In this document: positions 19,541 through 27,253 of the stretch, piece after piece
Position numbering within the stretch: position 1 is the stretch's first letter
Layout: every line of letters begins with the position of its first letter
Source of the DNA: Cohnella rhizoplanae
GTDB lineage: Bacteria > Bacillota > Bacilli > Paenibacillales > Paenibacillaceae
Assembly: GCF_948329515.1 (NCBI RefSeq)
Contig: NZ_CAOJCN010000001.1
Location: 758,890 to 822,889 of the forward strand
DNA: 64,000 nt
Direction: 5' to 3'
The notes under the pieces: model-generated
Databases searched by the model: none
The model's input: the letters and a program-made list of their open reading frames with translations, nothing else
Told to the model about the DNA's origin: nothing
Translations under genes and position numbers: made by a program

Positions 19541-20547
19541 TCAGATTCGCGATTTTGTTCGGTCTCGCCTTCATGTTCCTGCTGCTGCATCGAACGGGAG
19601 ATCTCGACAAGTACATTAACATGAGGTATGCCTATCTGTCGGTCAGCGCGATCGTACTGCTGGCGCTGCTCAGCCTTTATCAGTTCGTCAAGGTATACCG
19701 CGCGGAAAAGAAAGCGGAGGAAGCGGCGAGCGCCGCTATAGGCGTATCGGCCGATGGTGAACGGCGTGCCGTCGATGTTGACCATAACCACGATCATGAA
19801 CATAACCGCGTTCATGACCATAGCCATGACCACGGGCATGGGCACGGGCACGACGCGCATACCCATACCCATGAAGATCATTTTCACGCGCATGGCGATC
19901 ACGATCATTTCGGCCATCGGCACGGCGGCCGCACTAGATGGCGGCGAGGCTTCACGTACCTGGTGCTTGCCGTACCCATCTTTACCGGCATATTCCTCCC
20001 CGTCGCCACGCTCGATTCGAGCTTCGTGAAGGCGAAGGGCTTCTCGTTCCCGGAACTTGACGAGCGCCGCAAGGATGCGGGCTTCCATCAGTTTCTGCGG
20101 CCGGATACCAGCGTGTTCTACAGCGCCGAGAACTATGACAGGGTGAAGCAAAAAGACATGACCGACTTTGCCGGCCTTCAGACCGTCGAACTGGACGATA
20201 CGAACTATTTGAAAGGCATGGAAGTCCTCTATAACTATACCGACGAGTTTATGGATCAAACGATCTCGTTCGAGGGCTTCGCTTACAAAGGGGAAGAGGT
20301 GGCCGCATCGTCGTATTTTTTATTCCGCTTCGGATTTATCCATTGCGTCGCGGATTCCGGCGTCTTCGGCATGCTGGTCCAGATGCCTGCGGGCACGCTG
20401 CTGTCCAACGACGACTGGCTGCGCGTCAGCGGCAAGCTGACCCGCGAATATTACCAGCCGTTCAAGCAGATGATCCCCGTTCTCAAGGTGAAGGAATGGG
20501 AGCGGATCGACAAGCCCGACGATCCCTACGTGTACCGGAATTTCTGA
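19537..20547 (+). CDS. YcgQ-like TIGR03943/DUF1980 protein with His-rich loop
   Basis: 336 residues: two N-terminal membrane helices, then a very His-rich stretch (residues about 80-132, 21 His alternating with Asp/Gly, for example HDHGHGHGHDAHTHTH), a third helix (YLVLAVPIFTGIFLPVA) and a C-terminal extracytoplasmic domain ending near PDDPYVYRNF. The domain carries RFGFIHCVADSGVFGMLVQM. The family always partners DUF318 permeases. The His loop resembles metal-buffering loops of zinc transporters, so zinc or another borderline metal is the likely cargo. Start ATG overlaps the permease stop by four bases. Confidence 0.87.
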   Translation: MIRFAILFGLAFMFLLLHRTGDLDKYINMRYAYLSVSAIVLLALLSLYQFVKVYRAEKKAEEAASAAIGVSADGERRAVDVDHNHDHEHNRVHDHSHDHGHGHGHDAHTHTHEDHFHAHGDHDHFGHRHGGRTRWRRGFTYLVLAVPIFTGIFLPVATLDSSFVKAKGFSFPELDERRKDAGFHQFLRPDTSVFYSAENYDRVKQKDMTDFAGLQTVELDDTNYLKGMEVLYNYTDEFMDQTISFEGFAYKGEEVAASSYFLFRFGFIHCVADSGVFGMLVQMPAGTLLSNDDWLRVSGKLTREYYQPFKQMIPVLKVKEWERIDKPDDPYVYRNF

Positions 20548-20611
20548 AGAAGAGCGCTTTCGCTTCGCCGCTCGGAATGCTATCATGGTAGCAAGGCAAG
20601 GAGATGAGAAC

Positions 20612-21262
20612 ATGACAACCGACAACGAACTCAAAGAAGAGCAGCAGAACCCGGACACCGGCGCGAACGGAGCGGACAAGGCCGAAGGCGAAAAGGCCCA
20701 GGAGCTGATCGCAGCCGTTCACTGGAACGGCCTTCAGGCACTGAAGATGGAGTTCGGCGAGCAGCAGGTCGAAGGCCAGGTGATGAACCATGAAGTTTAC
20801 GGTCCGATCTTTACGTATATGGTGAAGTCGCCGGAGGACAAGCCTTACGTGAGCGGATTTTTCCTGCGGGAGATGATCGCGGGCTTCCAGCAGAAGCAGG
20901 ATCCTTCGCAGTGGTTGTCGTCCTTTTACGTAGATCTGATGAAGTCGCCCGATGGCCGGCTGCTGCCGATGCCGCCCCAGTCGGAGGACGAGGCCAAGGC
21001 ATTGATCGACAAGATCATCGTGCCGCATTGCGTGAACGCGGTACGCGCGGAGTTCGCGCCCGAGCCGGTGCACGCGGACCTCGAGCTTCATCAGGAGCAC
21101 GGCCCCGTGGTGGAGGCGGGTTTCCCGTCCATTACGGAGGGGAACAACGTGTGCGCGATGCCGCTTCATTTCCTGATGGCGCATTATCTGCTTAATCGCG
21201 ATCCCGCCGATCTGTTGATCCAAGGTTTGTACCGCATCCGCGAAGAGCACGGGCTCGATTGA
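20612..21262 (+). CDS. Conserved hypothetical cytosolic protein
   Basis: I do not recognise this 216-residue protein. It is acidic and soluble, with a charged N-terminal tail (about 1-30), no signal peptide and no membrane helix. The segment IDKIIVPHCVNAVRAEFAPE is followed by LELHQEHGPVVEAG and a short C-terminal helical tail. ATG 20612 has AAGGAGATGAGAAC in front. It stands alone between the YcgQ-like gene and a strong terminator, so it may be co-transcribed with the metal genes upstream (64-base gap). Confidence 0.75.
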   Translation: MTTDNELKEEQQNPDTGANGADKAEGEKAQELIAAVHWNGLQALKMEFGEQQVEGQVMNHEVYGPIFTYMVKSPEDKPYVSGFFLREMIAGFQQKQDPSQWLSSFYVDLMKSPDGRLLPMPPQSEDEAKALIDKIIVPHCVNAVRAEFAPEPVHADLELHQEHGPVVEAGFPSITEGNNVCAMPLHFLMAHYLLNRDPADLLIQGLYRIREEHGLD

Positions 21263-21281
21263 TTAGGCGGCATGCCAAGCC

Positions 21282-21318
21282 GGCGCCCCCTTCGATTAGC
21301 GAAGAGGGCGCCTTCTTA
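21282..21318 (+). terminator. Intrinsic terminator
   Basis: GGCGCCC-C-CTTCG / CGAAG-A-GGGCGCC hairpin (12 pairs with one mismatch) followed by TTCTTATT. Confidence 0.75.
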
Positions 21319-21386
21319 TTGCGGCCTGCAGCGAGATATCCTGCGCACTCGCGGGCCGTACGGTTCATACGGAAGGGAGAATGTAC

Positions 21387-21554
21387 GTGAACGGCACGAT
21401 TCAATGGCCCTCGGGCGCAAGGCAGATCGTGGAGGAGAGCGCGCAGGAGGCCGCACCAGCGGGCTTCTCGCTTGCCGCCACCATCGTATTCGGCATCGGA
21501 CTGGTCATCACCGTGCTGATCGTCGTCTCGATCTACAAGCGGCGAAGGAAATAA
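21387..21554 (+). CDS. Small single-span membrane protein
   Basis: A 55-residue frame starting at GTG 21387, 7 bases after GGAAGGGAG; an in-frame ATG at 21381 abuts that site and is less likely. The product has a hydrophilic N-terminus, one hydrophobic helix (FSLAATIVFGIGLVITVLIV) and a basic tail (YKRRRK), so it should be N-out and C-in by the positive-inside rule. It sits 42 bases before the ArsR sensor gene and after a terminator, so both probably form one transcript. No family is recognised. Confidence 0.6.
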   Translation: MNGTIQWPSGARQIVEESAQEAAPAGFSLAATIVFGIGLVITVLIVVSIYKRRRK

Positions 21555-21596
21555 AGCGGACGAAGGTCCAACGATTGGCCGAAAGGAGTGGGGGGC

Positions 21597-21962
21597 ATGG
21601 AACGAACGACGACGCTGTCGTGCGAGGACAACTGCAAAGGCACCGAAGCCGATCTCGATGCCGTACGCGGCGCGATGCTGGACGGCGAGTCGATCCGGGA
21701 GATGGCCGATTGGTTCAAGGCGCTGGGGGATCCGACCCGGGTGCGCATCATCGACGCCCTGACGCACGGCGAGCTGTGCGTGCACGATCTGTCGGTGCTG
21801 CTGGACATGGGCCAATCCGCGGTCTCGCACCAGCTCCGCTACTTGCGCGACGTGCGGATGGTCAAGCGCCGCAAGGCAGGCAAGACGGTCTATTACTCGT
21901 TGGATGACGACCACATCGGGCAGGTGTTCCAGGTTACGCATGCGCACGTGAAGCACAAGTAA
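21597..21962 (+). CDS. ArsR/SmtB metal-sensing repressor with two candidate metal sites
   Basis: 121 residues with the winged helix-turn-helix SVLLDMGQSAVSHQLRYLRD (about 66-85). Two metal sites are visible. The alpha-3N type ligands are Cys9, Cys13, Cys61 and His63 (ELCVHD where CadC has ELCVCD). The alpha-5 ligands Asp104, His106, His117 and His120 have the D-x-H-x10-H-x-x-H spacing of CzrA/SmtB zinc sensors. A zinc/cadmium sensor is inferred. ATG 21597 has AAAGGAG eight bases upstream. No P-type ATPase or efflux gene is adjacent, so its targets are unclear; the small membrane protein before it is the nearest candidate. Confidence 0.88.
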   Translation: MERTTTLSCEDNCKGTEADLDAVRGAMLDGESIREMADWFKALGDPTRVRIIDALTHGELCVHDLSVLLDMGQSAVSHQLRYLRDVRMVKRRKAGKTVYYSLDDDHIGQVFQVTHAHVKHK

Positions 21963-22094
21963 CGGCGACACGCGGGTACGACGCCTATGCATACCGAGCC
22001 GTCCAAGGGATTATGTATAAGGATAGAAGGTTGGTCGGCCCGGCATGCGACACGCACCGAAAGGCCAAGATTGCATCGCGACGGAGGTATGAGG

Positions 22095-23351
22095 ATGGCG
22101 CAGCTCGGCGGGCGTCGGATAAAGCGCGGGTGGGTTGCCGCGCTGCTCTTTTTTTTCGCATGCGCGGGCACCGCTTCGGCGGACGGCGCCGCGGCGCCGA
22201 CGGCGCGCAGCGAAGCCGCGATCCTCATCGAGCAGCATACGGGCAAGGTCCTCTATGTCAAGAACGGAGAAGAGCGTCTCTACCCCGCCAGCATCGCGAA
22301 GATCGCGACGGCGATCATCGCGCTGGAGCATTCGTCCCCCGACGATATCGCGACCGTGTCCAAGGCCGCGCGAGGCGAAGAAGGGACGCGCGTCTATCTT
22401 GCCGAAGGCGAGAAGGTCACGATGGAGAAGCTGCTGTACGGCATGATGCTCAACTCGGGCAACGACGCGGCCACCGCGATCGCCGAGCAGATCGACGGTA
22501 CCAAGGAGAGGTTCGCCGTCCGCATGAACGATTTTATGCGCGAGACGGTCGGGGCCTTCGATTCGAACTTCGTCAATCCGTCCGGGCTGCCGGACCCCGA
22601 CCAATATACGACGGCCTCGGATATGGCCAAGCTGGCCAGGTACGCGATGGGAAACGAGACGTTCCGACGGATCGTGTCGACGCGCAAGCTTCCTTGGACG
22701 GGGCTGGAATGGACGTCCACGCTCGTGAACCACAACCGGCTGCTCTTCGACTACCCTGGCGCGACCGGCATGAAAAACGGGTATACGATCGCTGCGGGCA
22801 ATACGCTGGTGGGATCGGCGGAGCGCGACGGCATGTCGCTCATCGGCGTCGTGCTGAAGGCCGGCTCCAAGCATATCGCCTACGCGGACATGACGGCGAT
22901 GTTCGATTACGGATTCGCCAACTATGCCGTCCGGCTCCTCTTCGCCTCAGGGGAACGTTATGAACGGCTGGACGAATCGACGGGGATCTCGAGCGAATGG
23001 ATCGCGGACGACGCGATCTGGTGCGTCTATCCCAAGGGGGCGGCGCCTGTAATCCATATCGGCTCCGACGGCGTCGTGACCATTGATAGCCAGCTGGGCA
23101 GCTATCCGGCAGGACGTCTGTCTCCGGTTAAAAAAGAGGTGACGATCTCCGCCTTCTCCGGACAGGATATCCAACCTGTCGTGCAGGAAGGCAAGGCCCA
23201 GGAGCGTAACGGAAGCGGATCTCCTGCGCGAGGCGCGGGTATCGGAGCCGCCTTCCTGCTCGCCGCCGGCGCGATCCTCGCGCTGAGGCTGCGCAGGAAC
23301 AAGCGCCGCGCTTATCCGCCAGCGCCGTTAGGCCGGCATGACACCGAATAA
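22095..23351 (+). CDS. D-alanyl-D-alanine carboxypeptidase (penicillin-binding, DacF-like)
   Basis: 418 residues: signal peptide (about 1-28, WVAALLFFFACAGTASA), peptidase S11 domain with SxxK (SIAK), SxN (SGN in LNSGNDAA) and a third box KNG (TGMKNGYT) in place of KTG, a C-terminal PBP5-type domain, and a final membrane helix followed by RLRRNKRR. It trims the terminal D-Ala of peptidoglycan stem peptides at the outer face of the membrane. The second of two ATGs (22095) gives the better seven-base spacing to GGAGG. The KNG variant may change beta-lactam affinity but keeps Lys and Gly. Confidence 0.9.
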   Translation: MAQLGGRRIKRGWVAALLFFFACAGTASADGAAAPTARSEAAILIEQHTGKVLYVKNGEERLYPASIAKIATAIIALEHSSPDDIATVSKAARGEEGTRVYLAEGEKVTMEKLLYGMMLNSGNDAATAIAEQIDGTKERFAVRMNDFMRETVGAFDSNFVNPSGLPDPDQYTTASDMAKLARYAMGNETFRRIVSTRKLPWTGLEWTSTLVNHNRLLFDYPGATGMKNGYTIAAGNTLVGSAERDGMSLIGVVLKAGSKHIAYADMTAMFDYGFANYAVRLLFASGERYERLDESTGISSEWIADDAIWCVYPKGAAPVIHIGSDGVVTIDSQLGSYPAGRLSPVKKEVTISAFSGQDIQPVVQEGKAQERNGSGSPARGAGIGAAFLLAAGAILALRLRRNKRRAYPPAPLGRHDTE

Positions 23352-23366
23352 AACAAAGAGAGCCGG

Positions 23367-25382
23367 CTAGGCCAGCTCTCCTTCGAGCACGCTGGCCTCC
23401 GCGTAGCTGATCGTCTTCCGCAGCGCGTTGGCCATATCCCGCTTGATCTCCCCGCGTTCGTACATCGCCTGAATCTCGTCCCGTTCCACCTGATACGCCC
23501 TCAGCTGGATTTCCTGCCGCTGCTTCCGCTGCGTCAATTCGTCCTCCGGGTCTTCTCCCTTGCGCGAGATCGCGCGGATAATCTCCCGATATTGCCCGAT
23601 GACGTTAAGCGAAGCCTTGCGATTCTCCTTCGCGATCTGCGAGCGAATCGCGCCGATCGCCGCCTGACAGGTCTTGAGCTTCGTCTTCCGTATGATGCTC
23701 TTGTCGAATCGCGGCTCCAGCTCCTTCGGTTTAATGATGAACGCGCTCAGTTTCCTTAGCCCTTTGGTCAGCAGCAGGAGCCTCATTCTGGACCGACGGG
23801 ACAGCGCCTCCTCCAGCGAAGCGAACGAATCGTTGAACCGGTTGGCCACATAATCGGGGATCTCGCCGGCCTTGAACATCCGCGCGATTTCCTTGCGTTC
23901 CGCCTGCAGTCCGAGCAGCCTGACCTGATTCTCCGCGATCGCGAGCTCGATGCCCTCGGATTGCTCCTCCTCGTGGAGCGAGAGACGCCGCATCCGGGCT
24001 TCGTATTGGGCGATGACCGCGTGCGACGCATGCCGGTTGTCGTCGCTCATCGACTCGGACACGAACCGGAGGGCGGCCTTGATCGTGGAGATTCGCGCCG
24101 CGTTCAGCTTTTCCTCCTCGTCGGTCAACTCCGTATCCGCACTGCGCGTGAGGAGGGGAAGGCTGATGCTGGCCACGATCAGGCTGATCAGGATAACGCC
24201 GGCGGCCAAGAACAGGATGAGATCCCGTTCAGGGAACGGATCGCCGTTGTTCAGCAGAAGAGGGATCGAAAATGCGCCGGCCAGCGTGACGGCGCCCCGG
24301 ACGCCCGAGAGGGACGTCAGCACCGACATGCCGAGCCCTTCGCGCATGGTGCGTCCGTTGATCCGGGAGAAGCGGTTTTCCCAGAAAAAGTACACCCACA
24401 AAAATCGGATCACGATCAGAGAAACGAAAATGACGGCGATATAACCGACCACGATGCCGTTGTTGATCGGATTCTCGAAAAAGATGACGTTGACGACATC
24501 CGGCACTTGAAGACCGAGCAATAAAAAGACGAGACCGTTCAGCACGTACAGAATGACCGACCAGGTGCTCTTGGAGACGATCTGGAGCTTCACCATGCGC
24601 GATTCCATGCGGTCCTTCTCCACGGCGTGGACGACGCCGCCCGCGACGACGGCGAGAATCCCGGACAATCCGAGTTCCTCCGCGACGAGATAGATAATGA
24701 ATGGCGTCAAGATCAATATAAGCATATGTACGGTAACGTCCTCCATGCCCCAGCGGCGAAGGAACAAGCGGAACCGGATGAGAAGCGCGGCTGCCAGCGT
24801 GCCGATCAGCAGACCGCCGATCGAGATCAAGAGGAAGCTGCCCGCCGCGTGAATCAGGGAAAACGAGCCCGTGACAGCCGCGGCGATCGCGAACTTGAAG
24901 GCAACGAGGCCCGAGGCGTCATTCATGAGCGCTTCGCCTTCAAGGAGCCGCATGATCCGCTTAGGGAGCGCTACGCGTCCCGCCATCGAGGTCACGGCGA
25001 CCGCATCGGTCGGCGAGAGGATGGCCGCCAGACCGAAGGCGACGGGAAGCGGGATCGACGGGATCATGGCATGGACGATGTAGCCGACGATAAACGTGGT
25101 GGCGAACACGAGACCGAGCGCCATGAGCAGAATCGGTACACGGAGCTTCCATAATTCGTCGCGCGGCGTTCGCTGACCGTCGTTGAACAGCAGCGGCGCG
25201 ATGAAGAGGACGAAAAACAATTCCGGATTAAGGGTCAGATGATGCCCGAGCGGCAGCACCGCCAGCACCATGCCCAGCGCGATCTGCACGAGCGGCAGCG
25301 GTACGACGGGCAGCAACCGGTTTAGGACATTCGACAGGGCGATGACCGCGAGCATAAACAATATCATTTCGAAGACTTCCAT
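23367..25382 (-). CDS. CPA1-family Na+/H+ antiporter
   Basis: 671 residues: about twelve membrane helices (residues 1-410) with the ion-site signatures LSPTDAVAV and EGEALMNDASGL, then a roughly 250-residue charged, helical cytosolic tail. The tail contains two related segments (each with IGQYR/IAQYE-like and glutamine-rich stretches), plausible for regulatory sensing. The family exchanges cytosolic Na+ or K+ for H+ for pH and salt homeostasis. ATG 25382 follows GGAGGGTGG. It is convergent with the carboxypeptidase gene, with only 15 bases between the stops. Confidence 0.92.
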   Translation of the reverse strand: MEVFEMILFMLAVIALSNVLNRLLPVVPLPLVQIALGMVLAVLPLGHHLTLNPELFFVLFIAPLLFNDGQRTPRDELWKLRVPILLMALGLVFATTFIVGYIVHAMIPSIPLPVAFGLAAILSPTDAVAVTSMAGRVALPKRIMRLLEGEALMNDASGLVAFKFAIAAAVTGSFSLIHAAGSFLLISIGGLLIGTLAAALLIRFRLFLRRWGMEDVTVHMLILILTPFIIYLVAEELGLSGILAVVAGGVVHAVEKDRMESRMVKLQIVSKSTWSVILYVLNGLVFLLLGLQVPDVVNVIFFENPINNGIVVGYIAVIFVSLIVIRFLWVYFFWENRFSRINGRTMREGLGMSVLTSLSGVRGAVTLAGAFSIPLLLNNGDPFPERDLILFLAAGVILISLIVASISLPLLTRSADTELTDEEEKLNAARISTIKAALRFVSESMSDDNRHASHAVIAQYEARMRRLSLHEEEQSEGIELAIAENQVRLLGLQAERKEIARMFKAGEIPDYVANRFNDSFASLEEALSRRSRMRLLLLTKGLRKLSAFIIKPKELEPRFDKSIIRKTKLKTCQAAIGAIRSQIAKENRKASLNVIGQYREIIRAISRKGEDPEDELTQRKQRQEIQLRAYQVERDEIQAMYERGEIKRDMANALRKTISYAEASVLEGELA

Positions 25383-25472
25383 GCATCCACCCTCCGCGCG
25401 CGAAATCGCCCGAATAACCACTAACCTATATTACCCGCAAAAGCGCAAACGGATCAATTTCAAGCACGTCAA

Positions 25473-25497
25473 AAGGACCGCCAGGCGGGCGGTCCTT
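25473..25497 (-). terminator. Intrinsic terminator of the secreted-protein gene
   Basis: AAGGACCGCC-AGGCG-GGCGGTCCTT with 10-bp perfect arms, followed on the minus strand by a short TTTT tract. Confidence 0.75.
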
Positions 25498-25531
25498 AAG
25501 CTACATATAAGGCTGATGGTTGAACCTGCGA

Positions 25532-26908
25532 TTATTTCGACTCGCCGTTCAGATAATTGTAGAAGGGCACGTCGGTCCAGAAATCGTAGCGCTCGACGAC
25601 GACCTTAGGATCGACATCGCGGAATCCCGCGGCCACCGCATCCGACGCGCTGCGAAGCGAGAACGATTGCGCATAATAATGTCCGTGTTCGATCTTGTTG
25701 TTCGTGATCTTCTCGTAACCCTGGAGCTCTGTCAGGGAATAATACAGCGGCTGCCACCAAGAACCGTACAGCAGGCCTTGTTGGTCGTCCTCGTTCTTCT
25801 TCGCGTAGGCGGACACGATGGCGTCGAACCGCGCTTTGTCCGCGGCGGTCGAGAATTCGAGCGCGAGATCGTATTCCTTGGCGTACTCGATGTAGTTGCC
25901 GTTCGCGATCTGCTTGACCGTGTACAGGTCGGACTCGCCCGGCTCGCCCCATTCCTTCAGATAGATGAAGGCCGACGTCTTGGGCTCGAATTGGATCTTG
26001 GCTTCGATCCCTTCGCTGCGGAGCAGGCCGATGAGCTGCAAGCCGTGCTTCAGATCGGAGTGCCCGTACACGAGCGAGAGGCTGTCCACGAAGTTGGCTT
26101 CGTAACGACTGTCCTTCAGGTTGTAGCCGGTGACGATGTTGCGTTCGAGCGCGGCGTCTACGACGGCTTGCAGCTCCGGAGATTGGATGATATCGGATTG
26201 CGTAAATGCATCCTGCAGCTTGGCGTAGATGTCGGCGTCGGACGCATAGCCGAGGAAATGCTTGTACAGTCCTTGTACGCTGAGCGTCTGCCCGATCAGG
26301 ACCTCGGCCAAATCCCGCGAAGCGCTGCCCTTAAGCTTGATCTCGGCATAGTAGGAAGCAGGGAGCAGGCCGGTATCGATCGCGGCCGCCAGCTCTTGCG
26401 ACGCCGCGGTACCCAGGGAGGCGGGCTTCAGGTTCACCTTGGCAAGCGCGGCCGCGGTCTTGGCGGCCGGATACGTGTAGGCCAGCTCCTTGAGGCCTGC
26501 GGCCTTGACGGCGATCTGAACCGCGTTGATCGCGGAAAGGCGCTGGCCGGCGTTCACGGCATCGCTCGTGATGACGCCGAGCGCATAGAGCGAAGCCGCG
26601 TCCGCATACAGCGGATCGTCCGACCGGAGGTCCGTGAAGGTATGGGGCGCCTCGGCGGGAGGCGCCTTCAAGGCGTCCGCGAAGGCAGAGAGGAACTCGC
26701 CCTTGGAGATTCCCGCGGTTAGCGCGATGGCGAACTTGTCCTTAAGGAACAGCGCATACTCGGAAGCTGGTACGTCATGAGCGGCGGTCCGCGCGGCGGC
26801 AGCCGGCGTCGCGGCCGGCGCCGCCAGCGCGTGAGAACTGCCGGCGAGCGCGGCGGCGACCAGCGCGGCAAGCAGGATCTTGCGGGAGTCGATGGATAGT
26901 ACGTTCAT
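25532..26908 (-). CDS. Secreted protein of unknown function with SLH-like segment
   Basis: 458 residues with a signal peptide (LLAALVAAALAGSSHALA) and an Ala-rich mature N-terminus. A region about 90-145 (FTDLRSDDPLYADAASLYAL followed by LGVIT and RLSAINAVQIAVKAAG) resembles an S-layer homology module, possibly with a second weaker copy. The C-terminal half (YLKEWGEPGESDLYTVKQIA onward) is unfamiliar. I infer a cell-surface protein. The second ATG (26908) is seven bases after AAAGGAG and is preferred over 26914. It has its own sigma-A promoter and terminator, so it is monocistronic. Confidence 0.75.
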   Translation of the reverse strand: MNVLSIDSRKILLAALVAAALAGSSHALAAPAATPAAAARTAAHDVPASEYALFLKDKFAIALTAGISKGEFLSAFADALKAPPAEAPHTFTDLRSDDPLYADAASLYALGVITSDAVNAGQRLSAINAVQIAVKAAGLKELAYTYPAAKTAAALAKVNLKPASLGTAASQELAAAIDTGLLPASYYAEIKLKGSASRDLAEVLIGQTLSVQGLYKHFLGYASDADIYAKLQDAFTQSDIIQSPELQAVVDAALERNIVTGYNLKDSRYEANFVDSLSLVYGHSDLKHGLQLIGLLRSEGIEAKIQFEPKTSAFIYLKEWGEPGESDLYTVKQIANGNYIEYAKEYDLALEFSTAADKARFDAIVSAYAKKNEDDQQGLLYGSWWQPLYYSLTELQGYEKITNNKIEHGHYYAQSFSLRSASDAVAAGFRDVDPKVVVERYDFWTDVPFYNYLNGESK

Positions 26909-26964
26909 GTTCATTCTCCTTTGGAATAATATCTGATAAAATATGTAGGAATAATTTGTTTAAA

Positions 26965-26993
26965 ATCGTAGCAATCCCGAGCCCGCTTGTCAA
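26965..26993 (-). promoter_or_regulatory. Sigma-A promoter of the secreted-protein gene
   Basis: On the minus strand, TTGACA (26993-26988), a 17-base spacer and TACGAT (26970-26965). This is an exact -35 box and near-consensus -10 box, about 57 bases upstream of the start codon. Confidence 0.8.
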
Positions 26994-27031
26994 TCGGTAT
27001 TTGAACAATAATCCGGACTGTTTAACGTTAC

Positions 27032-27067
27032 ATCCGATCGGGTATGGGATAAAAATCGGATTTTTTT
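27032..27067 (+). terminator. Isolated terminator-like hairpin in a 338-base gap
   Basis: ATCCGAT ... ATCGGAT with a 16-base loop followed by seven T on the plus strand. No plus-strand gene ends upstream, so it may end a short leader or small RNA, or be fortuitous. The remainder of the 26909-27246 gap holds the promoter at 26965-26993 and the leader ORF from 27152. Confidence 0.4.
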
Positions 27068-27151
27068 GAATCGAATCGACCCTTGAACGCGTATTATTGA
27101 ATTAGATCAATTTAGGACAATCCATCTTGGAGCAGGAGGAGACAATCGTAC

Positions 27152-27253
27152 GTGGACACAGAATCTGATTTACGCAGCTGCTCACCGCAGGTCTTAAGCT
27201 TGGCAGCCATCGCCGGACGGGCGAATCTCGAAGGAGGTGACTGCAGATGCTAG
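27152..27253 (+). CDS. Possible leader peptide coupled to the CorC-type gene
   Basis: A 33-codon frame starting at GTG 27152, ten bases after AGGAGGAG. It begins MDTESDLRSCSPQVLSLAAI and ends with a TAG that overlaps the first codons of the downstream gene by seven bases. It covers that gene's own ribosome site, so its translation could open or block initiation there. No similarity is recognised, and a chance frame in GC-rich DNA is possible. Confidence 0.35.
   Translation: MDTESDLRSCSPQVLSLAAIAGRANLEGGDCRC

Noticed and set aside
27068..27246. Riboswitch (M-box, ykoK or yybP-ykoY type) before the CorC-like gene
   Set aside because: None of the conserved core sequences of these motifs could be recognised; a short leader ORF explains the strong upstream ribosome site better.
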